Assembly: GCF_000372725.1 (NCBI RefSeq)
Contig: NW_005202113.1
Span: 369,445 to 433,444 of the forward strand
From: Emiliania huxleyi CCMP1516
Taxonomy: Eukaryota; Haptophyta; Isochrysidales; Noelaerhabdaceae
Direction of reading: 5' to 3'
DNA: 64,000 bases
Shown here: positions 1 through 10,188 of the stretch, piece after piece
Layout: every line of letters begins with the position of its first letter
Numbering within the stretch: the stretch's first letter is position 1
The notes under the pieces: model-generated
Told to the model about the DNA's origin: nothing
The model's input: only the letters and a program-made list of their open reading frames with translations
Database searches by the model: none
Program-made: the position numbers and the translations under genes

Positions 1-2758
1 CTGCGCGTCCTGTGGATGTACCTTTGTCGCGCGCCGGAGATGACTCGACGCCGCTGAGATCGGAGATCAAGCTCTGACAGGTCGCACGTCGCTCCTTTGA
101 CGCCGACGTGATTTACCCGTGCAGATCACATCAGGACACGGTCTCGACGCGCTCGGTACGACGCCTGCGACCCGTCTCGGGTCAGGTGGCACGACGCTCA
201 TCGCGCCTGCCAGCGCTGCCGTGCAGGTTGCCACGACGAGGTCGAGCACGCTTCTATACGCTCGCCCAGCCTCCCTTTCCATCCCATTAGGCAGCATGGG
301 AACGGTGGCGATCAGAGGCAAAGCCTACGAGGGGTGGTGGAACCACATGTCACGGCTACTGCCGGCTCGACGCAACGATAGCCTCCGGAGGCTGACTTTG
401 AGGCACCATCATCGGACGATGTCGACGATTTGGGTCGCTCTCGCGGTAGCCAGATGACCTCTCATACTAGGAGCATCGGCCATGGCCGCAGGGAGCGCGG
501 GGGAGGGCGCTGGAAGCAACACGGAGCTCCGTTGGAGACGTTTTCAAGATTAGCGTGTCAGAGTGAAATGGCACTAGCCATGACACTGTACACCACGCAC
601 GTACACAGGTCCTCACTCAGCTTCCCGTCCCGGGGTTCCACCGCCCGCATTCCCAGGGCTCCGGTTCTCCCTGGTTCGCTCTTTTATTCGCCAGCCGAGC
701 GTCGCCTGACGGCCGCTGTAGCCGTTTCTGATGTCTCTTCTTTGGCCGAGGTCTCGCCTCCGCGTCACCTCCGACTGGTACCGCAGCCTCCGAGAGCGTC
801 GACGGCCCGGCCGGGGTCTCCCCGGGCGAGGACGGCGGCATTGGATCGTGTCGCCACCCCTCCCAGGGGGGTCGAGCCCGCTCTCCCTGGTCGGCGAGTC
901 GTGCCCGCACTCGTGGCCTCTCTATCGTCCCTGGCTCGCCCCCCCCCTCCGCCGGCTCCTCTCCAGGCTCGGGGAGGCGTGGCCCTCCCTGTCGAAGGTC
1001 GTGGTGGTCCGGTTGCCACTGCGGCTGGCCTTCCCTCGGTGAGCCCGTACGTCCCGACTCCACTCTCAGAGGCCGCGTTAGCTCATCTCTCGCCTCCTCC
1101 GACAACTGACCCCAAGCCCCCCCTCGGGTCCTCCGGCCTCGGCTTTCCGGCTCGCCGGTGGGCCCGCTATCGTACCGCGGTAACTCCCCTCCCCCATCTC
1201 CTCCTCCCGGGTACACCAGCTTCCGGCGGGGCGGTCCCGGCCCCCCCAGGTTATTCCGAGCGGGTCCACACGGCGGCGGCCCCGCCGGCGGCGGGGGTGG
1301 AGGCGGTGGCAGGGGCGGCGGGTACGGTGGCGGCCCTCGCGGCCCAAACGCCCGGTGTGGAGCCGCTGGGGCGGCCCCACGACCCTGCAGCCGTTCCAGT
1401 GGCGTGGGTGGAAGTGGCAGTGTGGGTGGCGGAAACGATGGCGGCACTGGCGGCCGCACCGCCTGGTGCGGAACCTCAGGGGCGGCTCCTCGACCCAGCG
1501 GTCGCTCCAGCGGCGGGGGCGGAGGTGGTGGTGGCGGGGGCGGGCCCGGTGGCGGTGCCGGCCGCCGCACCTCCTGGGGCGGGGCCTCGGGGGATGCCCC
1601 CTGCCTCTGCGGCCGTTCCAGCCGTGGTTCCACGCGTCGGCCGTCCACCCCGCTCGTGGGGGGGGGCCTAGCTCTCGTCTCCCCTCGGGAGGGGGGGGGG
1701 CAGGGCCCGGATTCGTCGACGGCCCCGCCTCTCCCCCCCCCCTCTCCGCATCAGGGCGTAGACTGCCCAGTAGTCGCGTCGCCTCCCCCCTCGCCTGGTC
1801 CTTCTCGATTCGATCCCGCACCGCCCGGATATCAAAGGCCGAGTTGTGTTCGGACAGTGGGCCCGCCGATGCCACACGCCTCTTCACACAGCAGGCGTAA
1901 GAGGGGGCGGCGGAGGGGGGGGCGGCGGCGAGGGCGGTGGGGGAGACGGGTGCGGCGAGGAGGGGAGCGGCGGAGAGGGGGAGGGGAAGAGAAGAGGGAA
2001 GGAGGTTTGAGAAGGAATCGTGTGTCCCCCCCCCCCTTCTCATCGACAAAGAAAAAACGAAGGCAAACCGATCGCGTAAACGGCGTCGAATGAAGACCGC
2101 CGAGTTTGATCGACAATCCGAGATTTGCACGCCGTCGAGCATGCCATGGCAGACGATGCGTCAGCTTGTGCGGCGCTCGCGCCGCGCCGGCTGGCCCATC
2201 GAGGGCACTCTCTGGCGCTGTCCGGGCCAAGCGCGGCGCCGCGCATGCCGCGTGCCACTCGCCGTGGCTTGCGGTGCAGCGCCACTGCAGCCTCGAAAAC
2301 GTCGCGCACAGATCCAAGAGGCTGCCCACCAGGCAGCAGAGTGCTGCACCGGCTTGCAGCGGAGGCTGTGGCGCTGCGGCGTCGTCTCCCCGCCCTGTCC
2401 ACGGAGCAGACGAGCGGCGGCACGGCCTTCCACCAGCTGCAGGAGGTGCGCCCCTCCCAGTGGAAGCACAGGATGCTCCCTCCGCATACGCAGCTTTGCG
2501 CAGCGCAGCGTACGGGCCACGCCACGCAAAGCCGACCCTCAGTCTGCCCGAGAGGCTGTCTGCGGAAGGCCTGGCAAGCACGCGCCCGCCACCTCCGCGG
2601 CCATGCCCTCCGCCCGGGCGAGCGAGCAGCAAAGAGTGGAGGCGGATCGCCATACCCAGCCAACGGCGTCTACAGCCCGAGCGTTATCTTTATCTTGTCG
2701 GCGGCGGCAGCACCACACCCCTCGCAACGTTGCTGCCGAACTCTCGCCGCCGGTCGTC
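1..2758. other. Low-complexity stretch without a supportable gene
   Basis: This is very GC-rich, with long G and C runs between about 940 and 1990. Several long open frames overlap on both strands, but they read as Gly/Pro/Arg/Ala low complexity, which is what GC-rich sequence gives by chance. I recognise no domain. Positions 1 to 900 show nothing I can name. The last 650 bases form the upstream region of the Rag GTPase gene, and the open frame running into that gene from 1937 is not needed, because the GTPase is complete from its own ATG. Confidence 0.5.
1290..1640. repeat. Tandem repeat, about 111 bp, three degenerate copies
   Basis: The phrase CCGTTCCAG, or its variant CGCTCCAG, recurs near 1393, 1504 and 1614, each time in a similar G-rich context. 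The spacing of 110-111 bp equals 37 codons. In one plus-strand frame the copies share a short Cys/Gly-Ala-Ala-Pro-Arg...Arg-Ser-Ser pattern. The multiple-of-three period would suit a coding repeat, but I cannot establish a gene around it. Confidence 0.5.
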
Positions 2759-3958
2759 ATGCTGCAAAAGGTGCTGCTGATGGGCAAATCGGGCGCGGGC
2801 AAAACGTCGATGCGCTCCATCATCTTTGCCAACTACCTCGCGCGCGACACCATGCGGCTCGGCGCGACGATTGACGTGGAGCACTCGCACGTGCGGTTCC
2901 TCGGCAACCTCGTGCTCAACCTGTGGGACTGCGGCGGGCAGGAGGCCTTCATGGAGAACTACTTCGAGTCGCAGCGCGACCACATCTTCCGCAACGTGCA
3001 GGTGCTCATCTACGTCTTTGACATCGAGTCGCGCGAGCTCACAAAGGACATCGAGTACTACGGCTCGTGCCTCGCCGCGATGCGCCAGAACTCAAAGTCG
3101 GCAAAGATCTTTTGCCTGGTGCACAAGATGGACCTTGTGCCGGACGAGCAGCGCGAGCAGGTCTTCCGCCAGCGCGAGCGCGAGCTGCAGGCCGTCGCCT
3201 CGCGGCTGGAGCTCGAGATCTCCTGCTTCAAGACGTCGATCTGGGACGAGACGCTGTACCGCGCGTGGTCGCAGATGGTGCACGCGCTCATCCCGAACCG
3301 CGACTCGCTGCAGACCCACCTCGACAAGCTGTGCGCGGTCTGCCAGGCGGACGAGGTGGTTCTCTTTGAGCGCGCGCCCTTCCCGCACCGCGTCCTCCTC
3401 CCGAGGAGAGAGCCCCTCCCTGAGCCGTCTCGGAGCCCGCCCGTAGACGCGCCACCTTCCTCGTGATCTGCGACGCGGTGCGCGCGGCGCACGAGGACGT
3501 GCACCGCCACGAAAAGATCTCAAACATCATCAAGCAGTTCAAGCTCTCGTGCTCTAAGACGCAGGCGCAGTTTGCAACCATGCAGGCGGGAACCTCCACG
3601 CCCGCCCGCCCGCCCGCCCGCCCGCCCGCCCGCCCCTCCGCCCCTCCGCTTCCCGCCCTCCGCTCCCCGCTCCCCTGCGCCCTCCGGAGGCACGCGCCAC
3701 GCCGCCCGACAGGTTCGAAACGCGCGCTACTCGGCCTTCATCGAGGGGTTCACCTCGACAACCTACGCGATGGTCATCGTCTCCGACGCGCGCGCTCTCG
3801 CCCATCCCCCGGTGGCAGGCCCCGGCACGAGTGGCGCAAGACTCGCCTCTCCCCCGCCCCTCGCGCCGCAGGCGAGCATACAGCCCGCCACCACCCTCAT
3901 AAACATCGAGGCGAGCCGCGCGCACTTTGAGTCGCTCATCGCGCAGCTCAAGCTGTAG
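2759..3958 (+). CDS. RAGA: Rag family small GTPase (RagA/B, Gtr1 type)
   Basis: Rag GTPases pair as RagA/B with RagC/D on the lysosome or vacuole and recruit TORC1 when amino acids are plentiful. The protein starts [17 protein letters not shown], with the P-loop at residues 9-16, followed by the RagA-specific [16 protein letters not shown], the switch LWDCGGQ, HKMDL for guanine recognition, and [13 protein letters not shown] in the C-terminal roadblock half. I place four exons at 2759-3369, 3447-3585, 3713-3787 and 3872-3958, which give 303 residues (human RagA has 313). All three introns begin with GC and end with AG (77, 127 and 84 nt). Joining them restores the family text FERATFLVI and MQVRN. 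The third intron keeps the frame, so it is easily missed. Family assignment is very secure and exon ends are good. Confidence 0.93.
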
Positions 3959-4347
3959 AGCTCTTCCCTGCGTCATGTTATACGGTGCGCCCCGGTAATC
4001 TCGAGGTTGAGCCTGGGGCACACCTCTCCGGAGGGAGACTTCGAGCCGGAGCATCTCCCCCCGCGGTACGATGTCGTGTATCATCTCTCGGCCTCTCTCT
4101 CTCACCCCCGCGCGGGCGTGGTCGGTGTCTCGCTCTTGCGCGGGGCCAGCGCAGTCGGTCTCGCGTATTGTGCAATGCGTCATGAAAAGGCATGTGTGTA
4201 ATGGGTGACTCGTGGTAAATATCCGAACACACAAGCGACGTCCCCGGGGGATGGAGAGAGGACGCGCGGCGCGGCCACAAGGCCGAAGGCGCGTGCGGTC
4301 GACACACAAACGACGACGGCGCCGCGAATATACAAGCCGTCCCGCCT

Positions 4348-5466
4348 TCACGCTGGGGCGGGGCTCGGCGCGGAACTGGCCGCGCCGTTCCCTCGTCGCG
4401 CCGAGCCGGGCGGTGCGTCTGACGCGGAGCTAGGCGCGGAGCCACTCATCCGCTTGGACGTGCCGGGCCGCTGCGGCAGGGAAGACATCTGCGTGCCGCT
4501 GACGGGTCGCGGGCGCACGGAGGCCTGCTTGCGGCGGGCGGCGCGCTTCTGCATCGCCTCCTCGCAGCAGAGTTGGCACATCGACAGGCAGGGCGCGTTC
4601 TTCTGCAGCTCGTCGTTGCATCTCTGCCAGCGCGAGGACGGCCGCTCCGGCTGCTGCGCCGCCTTGCGGCGCTGGGCGACAATAAACTCGTAGGTGGTGA
4701 CGCCGCGGTGGATGAGGCCGAGGTGGAAGAAGAGCAGCTGCGAGACGAGGAAAAAGGCCGCGAGCGCCTGCGCAGGGCGGGCGGGGCGCGCGCGTCTCGC
4801 TCCGAGCGAAGGGAGGGGGGAGGGGCCGGGGAGGGAGAGCAGGCGAGGGGGAGGGAAAGGAGGGGGAGGGTGGCGCGCGCGCGCCGCGAGCCCGGTCAGT
4901 CCCATGAGGACCGCGTACACGGCGGACGGCATCCCGCCGTACGTGTCCTCCACGTCCCGCACGAAGGACGAGTCGGTTAGCCCAACGCAGGCCTGCACCG
5001 CCGTCGCGAGCTGCAGCGCCGTCATCGCGCCGACGGCAGCGAGCATGGCGAGGAAGTAGCGGTAGTTGCCCTCCCCTATGCAGGTGTTGACCCACGGGCA
5101 GTGGTGGTCGAAGATCGCCACGCACTTGTCGCACCGCCGGCAGTGCCGCGTCCGCTTCGCCACCCCCACCTCGCACAGGTAGCAGTAGTTTATCCCCGCG
5201 CCCGGGCCAGACACGGTGGGCGGGCCGACGCGCTTGGCGATGACGGCCGGGTCAGCCGCGTCGGTGTGGGTCGTAAGGAACCCAAACACCAGCGCGGATC
5301 CCGCCGACGCCGAATACAGTGCGATGAGAGCGATCCCAGCGGCGGTGTTGAGATGCAGGGGCAAGTACAGCCCGTAAAAGAGGCCGAGGAAGCAGCCGAT
5401 GAGCACCCACGAGCCGACCTGGTGCGAATCGAACGGCCGCTGAAGCCCGTGTTGCCTCTGCGCCAT
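4348..5466 (-). CDS. DHHC palmitoyltransferase
   Basis: This enzyme S-palmitoylates cysteines of membrane proteins, usually at the ER or Golgi. The Cys-rich domain reads NYCYLCEVGVAKRTRHCRRC and then DHHCPWVNTCIGEGNYRYF, containing the catalytic DHHC Cys. Two hydrophobic spans precede it and two follow, the usual four-TM layout. The start MAQRQHGLQRPFDSHQVGSW is preferred to longer in-frame openings because it is the first ATG before the first membrane span. A Pro/Arg-rich stretch that interrupts the third span (about 4768-4880) keeps the frame but is most likely a GC-AG intron with its acceptor at 4768; removing it rejoins the hydrophobic segments. The gene converges on the Rag gene and diverges from the endosulfine gene, sharing a 291-bp upstream region with it. 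Confidence 0.88.
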   Translation of the reverse strand: MAQRQHGLQRPFDSHQVGSWVLIGCFLGLFYGLYLPLHLNTAAGIALIALYSASAGSALVFGFLTTHTDAADPAVIAKRVGPPTVSGPGAGINYCYLCEVGVAKRTRHCRRCDKCVAIFDHHCPWVNTCIGEGNYRYFLAMLAAVGAMTALQLATAVQACVGLTDSSFVRDVEDTYGGMPSAVYAVLMGLTGLAARARHPPPPFPPPRLLSLPGPSPLPSLGARRARPARPAQALAAFFLVSQLLFFHLGLIHRGVTTYEFIVAQRRKAAQQPERPSSRWQRCNDELQKNAPCLSMCQLCCEEAMQKRAARRKQASVRPRPVSGTQMSSLPQRPGTSKRMSGSAPSSASDAPPGSARRGNGAASSAPSPAPA

Positions 5467-5757
5467 CGGTGGGGCCGCCCAAGAGCTCACAAGGTGGGTC
5501 GTTCGGCCGAAGCGCAGGAAGAAACACGAGCGGTTTTCTTCCGGAAAGCGGCAAAAGTTTTTCCCCTTCGTCACACAAGTACAGGAGTACGGATACCTGG
5601 CCCTATCACAGTGTGAGTCCTTGTCAGGTATGGCAGTATGGCGCTGACTTCCTAATGTACCCCAGTATAGCCAGCCATTCTGAGCCACGGATACTTTTTA
5701 CCCTACTTGCCCCCGTCCCTGAAAAAAAATTCCCGACTTGAGTTGGTCAGCACGCTG

Positions 5758-6068
5758 ATGGAGGACCAGCAGGTCGACAAGGTGGTCGTTGGCGTCCGCC
5801 CCGAACCGCCCGACCGTGCGCCCGTCTCCTCACACGCACCACCACGCGCCCTCGCCCGCAGCTCAAGTCCAAGTACGGCGGCCTGCCGACGCAGAAGGGC
5901 ATGCTCGAGCGACGGCTCAAGGGTGGCGACAAGAAGCACTTTGACTCTGCGGACTGGGCTCAGGACAAGGCCTCGCCACCGGCCGAGAGAAGGCCGGTGG
6001 AGGCGGTGCGCTCCGGCGAGGCGACCGTGCCCCCGCCTCTCGGGAAGCTGCGAGAAGCGGCGCCATGA
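5758..6068 (+). CDS. ENSA: Endosulfine/ARPP19 family PP2A-B55 inhibitor
   Basis: Endosulfines are small, mostly disordered proteins. When Greatwall-type kinase phosphorylates the Ser of the motif FDS(A/G)D, they inhibit PP2A-B55 and so permit mitotic entry or quiescence. Here exon 2 encodes KYGGLPTQKGMLERRLKGG followed by HFDSADWAQDKA, the plant-type form of the motif, and a later PVEAVR that matches the conserved tail. I join exon 1 (5758-5781, MEDQQVDK) to exon 2 (5862-6068) across an 80-nt GT-AG intron, giving 76 residues. That is short for the family but keeps the whole core. Exon 2 lies in a different frame from exon 1, so a single-frame search misses this gene. The 5' exon is the less certain part. 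Confidence 0.82.
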
Positions 6069-6436
6069 CATTGTGCCACCATGCGGCACGCTTCACTCTT
6101 CCCTTGTCACCATACCCTGGTGCCTCGCACCGCGCCGCACCACGCGGCCTGCACACGCGCGCGCGCCGATCATTAAAGCCGCCAAGCGCGACCGCTAGGC
6201 CTCGTGCCCGTAGCCACGCGTAGCCACGGGGGCTCCGCGCGTGGCCCACCCTCCCCGGCCTGTTTGTCGATGAATCCAGAATCCTGCAGACTGTGGTCCG
6301 ACGCGGTACCTCTTCTTTTCGCGCAGTAGCTACTAACAACGAACAGTATTCTCGCCAGCGTGCAGTGTTGAGCCCCGCGAGCGCGCGGGGCCTCAGGCTG
6401 AGCGCCGCTGCGCTCGCACGTCCACGTGCCTCCCGG

Positions 6437-7543
6437 TCACGGCTCGCTCGATCCCTCGGCGGCTCCGACGGCAGGCGGGAGCATCGTCGCGCCCGCCGGC
6501 CGCGCTACCCCCGCAGGCCACAGCCATTCCGCCAGCGCCTCTGCGAGCTGCTCGGCCGCCTCCGCGTCGCCGATGGAGACGGTGCGCGAGCCGCCGCCGA
6601 GCAGGGCGGCCAGCTGCGGGTTGATGTCCGAGACGGCGAGGCGGAGCGAGACGGGCGCCGTGTGCGAGCCCGCCCGCTCGAACCGCCGCACGCCCGCCGT
6701 CGGCGGCAGCGCCGCGAGCAGCTCCGCCGAGCAGTCGAGCGAGTCGCCGTCGAAGGTGAAGACCGCCGTCGCAGCGGGCGCGTACCCCGCGAGGGCGGCG
6801 GCGAGCTCGTCGGGCGTGGGGGAAACCTCGACGGCCACGCCCTGCGCGACGCCCAGCTGCTGCACAAAGGCAAACGCATCTCGCACCGCGCCTCCGTAGG
6901 GTGCCGCTCCGCCGCCCTGCATCTCGCCGACCAGCTTCGAGGCGAGCTCGACCGAGTCGGCGACCCGAAAGTTGTTGAAATTCAGGAGCGCGAGCGGGTC
7001 CGCCTGCGGGGCGCCGCCCTCGCCCGCGCCCGCCTCGCACGCCAGCAGCGCCAGCAGCTTCGCGCCGAGGCTGTGCCCCACCCGGAAGACGGGAGCGCCC
7101 TCCGCCGGCGCGAGACCTTGCGCGCGGCTCTCCTCCAGCGCCACGTCAAAGTCCGAGGCCACACGCCGGGCGAGCTTGCGGTGGTCCAGGCCGAGCTCGT
7201 ACGGCGTCGCGATCACCGCGACGTCGGCCGAGCTCGCGAGCCGGCTGAGCAGCGTATCGTAGGCGAGCTGCGGCGCGATGCCGAGCGCAGCGCCGCCGAC
7301 AAAGTGCACCGTCGCCCACGGAGTCGCGGGACCGAGGCGCAGCCAGCCAGGCCCGACTCGCTGCCAGCCGACCGCGTCGGTGCTGTCTGCGACCCGCGCG
7401 AGCGAGCCGCCGAGCACCGCGAGCGAGCCGCCCACGCCGTCGTCGGCGGCAGCGCGGATGCGGCACGCGCGCGTGGAGGGAGGGAGCGCCCACGGTTGCC
7501 GCGAGGGCGTGAAGGCCGGGGTGAGGCAGGAGAGCGCTAGCAT
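6437..7543 (-). CDS. DUF1350 protein, alpha/beta-hydrolase-like, probably plastid
   Basis: DUF1350 proteins occur in cyanobacteria and plastid-bearing eukaryotes and have an alpha/beta-hydrolase look, but no reaction is established. The 368-residue protein shows the family landmarks in order: VHFVGGAALGIAPQLAY near residue 78, VAVIATPYELGLDH, the nucleophile-elbow-like FRVGHSLGAKL, and LLNFNNF. It opens with MLALSCLTPAFTPSRQPW, a short hydrophobic segment then basic and hydroxylated residues, consistent with a signal-plus-transit peptide of a complex plastid (inference). I chose the ATG at 7543, since an upstream extension lacks an ATG before the hydrophobic segment. No intron is needed. Its neighbour on the left, endosulfine, converges on it. 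Confidence 0.82.
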   Translation of the reverse strand: MLALSCLTPAFTPSRQPWALPPSTRACRIRAAADDGVGGSLAVLGGSLARVADSTDAVGWQRVGPGWLRLGPATPWATVHFVGGAALGIAPQLAYDTLLSRLASSADVAVIATPYELGLDHRKLARRVASDFDVALEESRAQGLAPAEGAPVFRVGHSLGAKLLALLACEAGAGEGGAPQADPLALLNFNNFRVADSVELASKLVGEMQGGGAAPYGGAVRDAFAFVQQLGVAQGVAVEVSPTPDELAAALAGYAPAATAVFTFDGDSLDCSAELLAALPPTAGVRRFERAGSHTAPVSLRLAVSDINPQLAALLGGGSRTVSIGDAEAAEQLAEALAEWLWPAGVARPAGATMLPPAVGAAEGSSEP

Positions 7544-7889
7544 GCACGTATGAGGCCGCCAAGGTCGAGAAGAAGAAATCCCTGGGGGCATTCCTGTGGT
7601 CCTCTCTCCTCTCCTCTCTCTGTCTCCCTCAGTTCTGTGCTTACTTTCCTCCTCAAGAAGGGAGAACGACGAGACTCGAGTGAGACGACCTGGTCCTGGT
7701 ACCTGGAGACGACGACCCTCTCGAGAGCGACGACGCCGCGAGGACCACTGTCCACGACTAGGTAGGTAGGAAGGTGAAGAACAGTCAGGCTCGGAAGGAC
7801 TGAAAGACAGGGGAGAGGCAGACGTCTTCTACACTCCGCCTTAAAGGACGAATGCCAAGTCATTATACCCGCTCGTCTGCAAAACCGCA

Positions 7890-8288
7890 CTATTTGCGAC
7901 GCGCGGAGCCGTCTCGCGCCCCGCGTGTGCGGAGTGCGTCAAAGGCGAAGCCGACGGCAAATGGCAGGTGCATCATCATCGTGCTGAGCGATTTCGCGGA
8001 GCCGAGCGCAAAGGCGTGAGCATGCACGGCGGTCGCGGCGGCGTGGAAGAAGCAGAGCACGGCGCTGACAAGCCCGCCCGTGGGCGCGTCCACCTCTCTC
8101 CGCAGCAGCGTACATGCGGCGAGGAGCGCGAGCGAGAGGAGGCACACGCCGTGGTGCCGCACAAACTTGGCCTCCGGCCCCGCCGCCGTCTGTCCCTCGT
8201 AGCGCCCACGCAGCTTCATGGCGCCGAGGACGGTCTCGAGGACAGTGTGCGCGAAGAACAGCATGCCCGAAGGACCGAGCCGCGACAT
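7890..8288 (-). CDS. Small multi-span membrane protein, function unknown
   Basis: The 132-residue protein starts MSRLGPSGMLFFAHTVLETV and has about four hydrophobic stretches: residues 8-24, 48-62, 72-90 and 100-116. A conserved-looking basic patch, KLRGRYEG, and KFVRHHGVCLLSLALL link the first two. The arrangement resembles small conserved algal and fungal membrane proteins of similar size, but I cannot name the family. It is intronless and lies 346 bp upstream of the DUF1350 gene on the same strand. The ATG at 8288 is the first in the frame. Confidence 0.6.
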   Translation of the reverse strand: MSRLGPSGMLFFAHTVLETVLGAMKLRGRYEGQTAAGPEAKFVRHHGVCLLSLALLAACTLLRREVDAPTGGLVSAVLCFFHAAATAVHAHAFALGSAKSLSTMMMHLPFAVGFAFDALRTRGARDGSARRK

Positions 8289-8349
8289 CGCGGGCTCAGG
8301 TTTCTAACAACAACCGTCAGCGAAGGCCCCTGGGTTCCAACTTTTTCCG

Positions 8350-8460
8350 GGGTATGGTATGGTAGTCGCATGCTAGTTCAAGACCATACCCCCCCGCCTG
8401 CTGGCAGACCTGCTTGAGGGTATGGTAGGGCTAGTCTTGGGCGGGCAGGACCATACCCCC
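8350..8460. repeat. Two hairpin-forming copies of a GGTATGG...CCATACC unit
   Basis: Two units of about 42 nt, starting near 8350 and 8418, each open with GGGTATGGTA and close with ACCATACCCC, so each can fold into a hairpin. They lie in the 600-bp spacer between the small membrane protein gene and the transposon-like fragment. No gene is apparent in the rest of that spacer. Confidence 0.55.
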
Positions 8461-8892
8461 TATCCATCTAACCATATGTTGCGAATTGCGTATCGGCGGC
8501 TCAGCGGCGGCGCCTGAGCGCGGGAGGGGGCGGGGAGGGTACCCGCCACCGTCTGGTGGTGCGGGGCGACGGGCCCGGCCCGAGGGAGCCGCGTCGAGGC
8601 CGACCTCGGGGCGCGAGAGGCCTCCCACGGCCGAACCGCACGCCCCCCGGAACGCGCGGTTCGCCGTTCGTGGGCCGGCGCGTCGGAGACGCGCGCGACG
8701 GCGCCCCGCGCCGCTACCCGCAAGCGCAGCCGCACCCAGGCACCGGGTGCACTCATTCGACAGCTTAATGCACATAAAAATAGTGAACAGCGGCGGAAGC
8801 GACACCGAGACCGCGCCTCGGAGGGCGCGGAGACACAATTCGGCCCCGGCCCGCGGTCAGGGGGGAGGCTATGGCGGAGGGGAAGGCACGCG

Positions 8893-10145
8893 TCACGCCC
8901 ACAGGTGCCATGGGCAGAGCTTAGTGACCTGCTCGCGCACGTACTCTTCAAAGTCCGACATGGAGCGCTCCATCTTCTTCCACGGCGCACCTGCGCGGCG
9001 CTGTCGGTCGCCTGCGGCGCCGTCCCGGTTGCCGCCCCACTCGCTGAGGTCCAGATCGAGCAAGTTTGCATCGCTCGCGGCAGTCGCAGCCTGGTAGGTG
9101 TCTCCGATCTTCTCCTTTAGAAAGAGCACAATCAGCGCCTTGTCTTTGGCGATGTGTTTGAGATGCTCCGACTCGTCCTCGCGGTTGGCGTGCAGCGCCG
9201 CGCGAACCGAACGGTTGACGGTTTGCGTGAAGGGAACGCGTCGAATGAACTTGCGAACCCACTCTTCTGTGATGTTTTTCGGGCAGGCGTCCGCAATCCA
9301 GTTGTTGAGCTGCTCAATGGGGAAGTCGAGGCCCACATGCGTGTCGAGCCAGCGGAGGGTGCGAGTGTTGTGAAATGCAGTCCTCAACGGCTCCCTCAGC
9401 GCCCCGCCCCAGTACACGGTAATGACGGACATTTGGCTGTAGTTGGTTTTATTGGCTGCACGGGCCGTCGGGAGGTTCTCGCGCCACACTCGATCCAGAG
9501 TGGCCGAGTCGTTTTTCCGGACAGCCGCTCGCATTTCAACATACAGGAATCCAAACAGAAAGAGGAAGTTGCAGATGTAGCCGAACGACAAGTTGCGCTC
9601 AGCTTCGCGCAAAAAAGCGTCGCAGTGCCTGTAGTCGCTGCCGGTTTGTGAAATGAACACGACGTACTCGGCGAGGGCCTCGACAGCGATCCGCAAGAAG
9701 TGTTCGTGCTCGTTGAACTCTGACACTGTCGGGTCTTTTTTCACCTTTCGGTTGCCCACCACGGCTGCCAATTGCATGAGCAGCGGCCACCACAGTCGCC
9801 AGCCGCCGTGCAGCACGTGAAACTTCCCGTGAGGCGCCTCGCCTAGCCTAGGAATCACGACTGGTGTACGTTCCAGGAACAGCTTGGGTTCTTGGGCAAT
9901 ACGGTGAATGAGGCGCATGTATGACAGCCCGTCGCCGCCCAACTGCACGCAGTTGGAATTCATGTGGAATCGATGGCTGCGCATCTCCCGAAGCTCAAAG
10001 TTCACATCGGCATACGATGACTGCTGTACGCCAAACATCGGGTCGTGCCAATGGAAGTACGTCTGCGGATAGGGCGAGTTGTAGTGCTTCTTCGTCCACA
10101 GTACTGACAAGGACTGCGCGGCAAGATAGGCAGCCCAACGGGTGC
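8893..10145 (-). pseudogene. 5'-truncated transposon-like protein (DUF6589-like)
   Basis: About 415 codons are open up to the stop at 8893. The text includes LGGDGLSYMRLIHRI, a long block with KFHVLHGGWRLWWPLL, RNLSFGYICNFLFLFGFLY, ANKTNYSQMSV and FPIEQLNNWIADACPKN. This order (a Gly-Asp near the start, a His/Trp block, then an Asn-Tyr motif and a late Asn) resembles the DUF6589 domain found in repetitive transposon-associated proteins; that match is from memory and moderate. Upstream of about 10145 the frame stays open only because it is antisense to the SAP gene, so the N-terminus is missing or lies in an unseen exon. Base composition is lower in GC than its neighbours, consistent with a separate origin. 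I see no terminal repeats. Confidence 0.5.
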
Positions 10146-10188
10146 GTCGGTTGGCGAGAGACCGGAGAGCAGAGACATCACAGAGACG

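Noticed and set aside
430-2093. Several 180-410-codon Gly/Pro-rich frames as genes
   Set aside because: Overlapping frames on both strands with no domain; typical chance openings in very GC-rich sequence.
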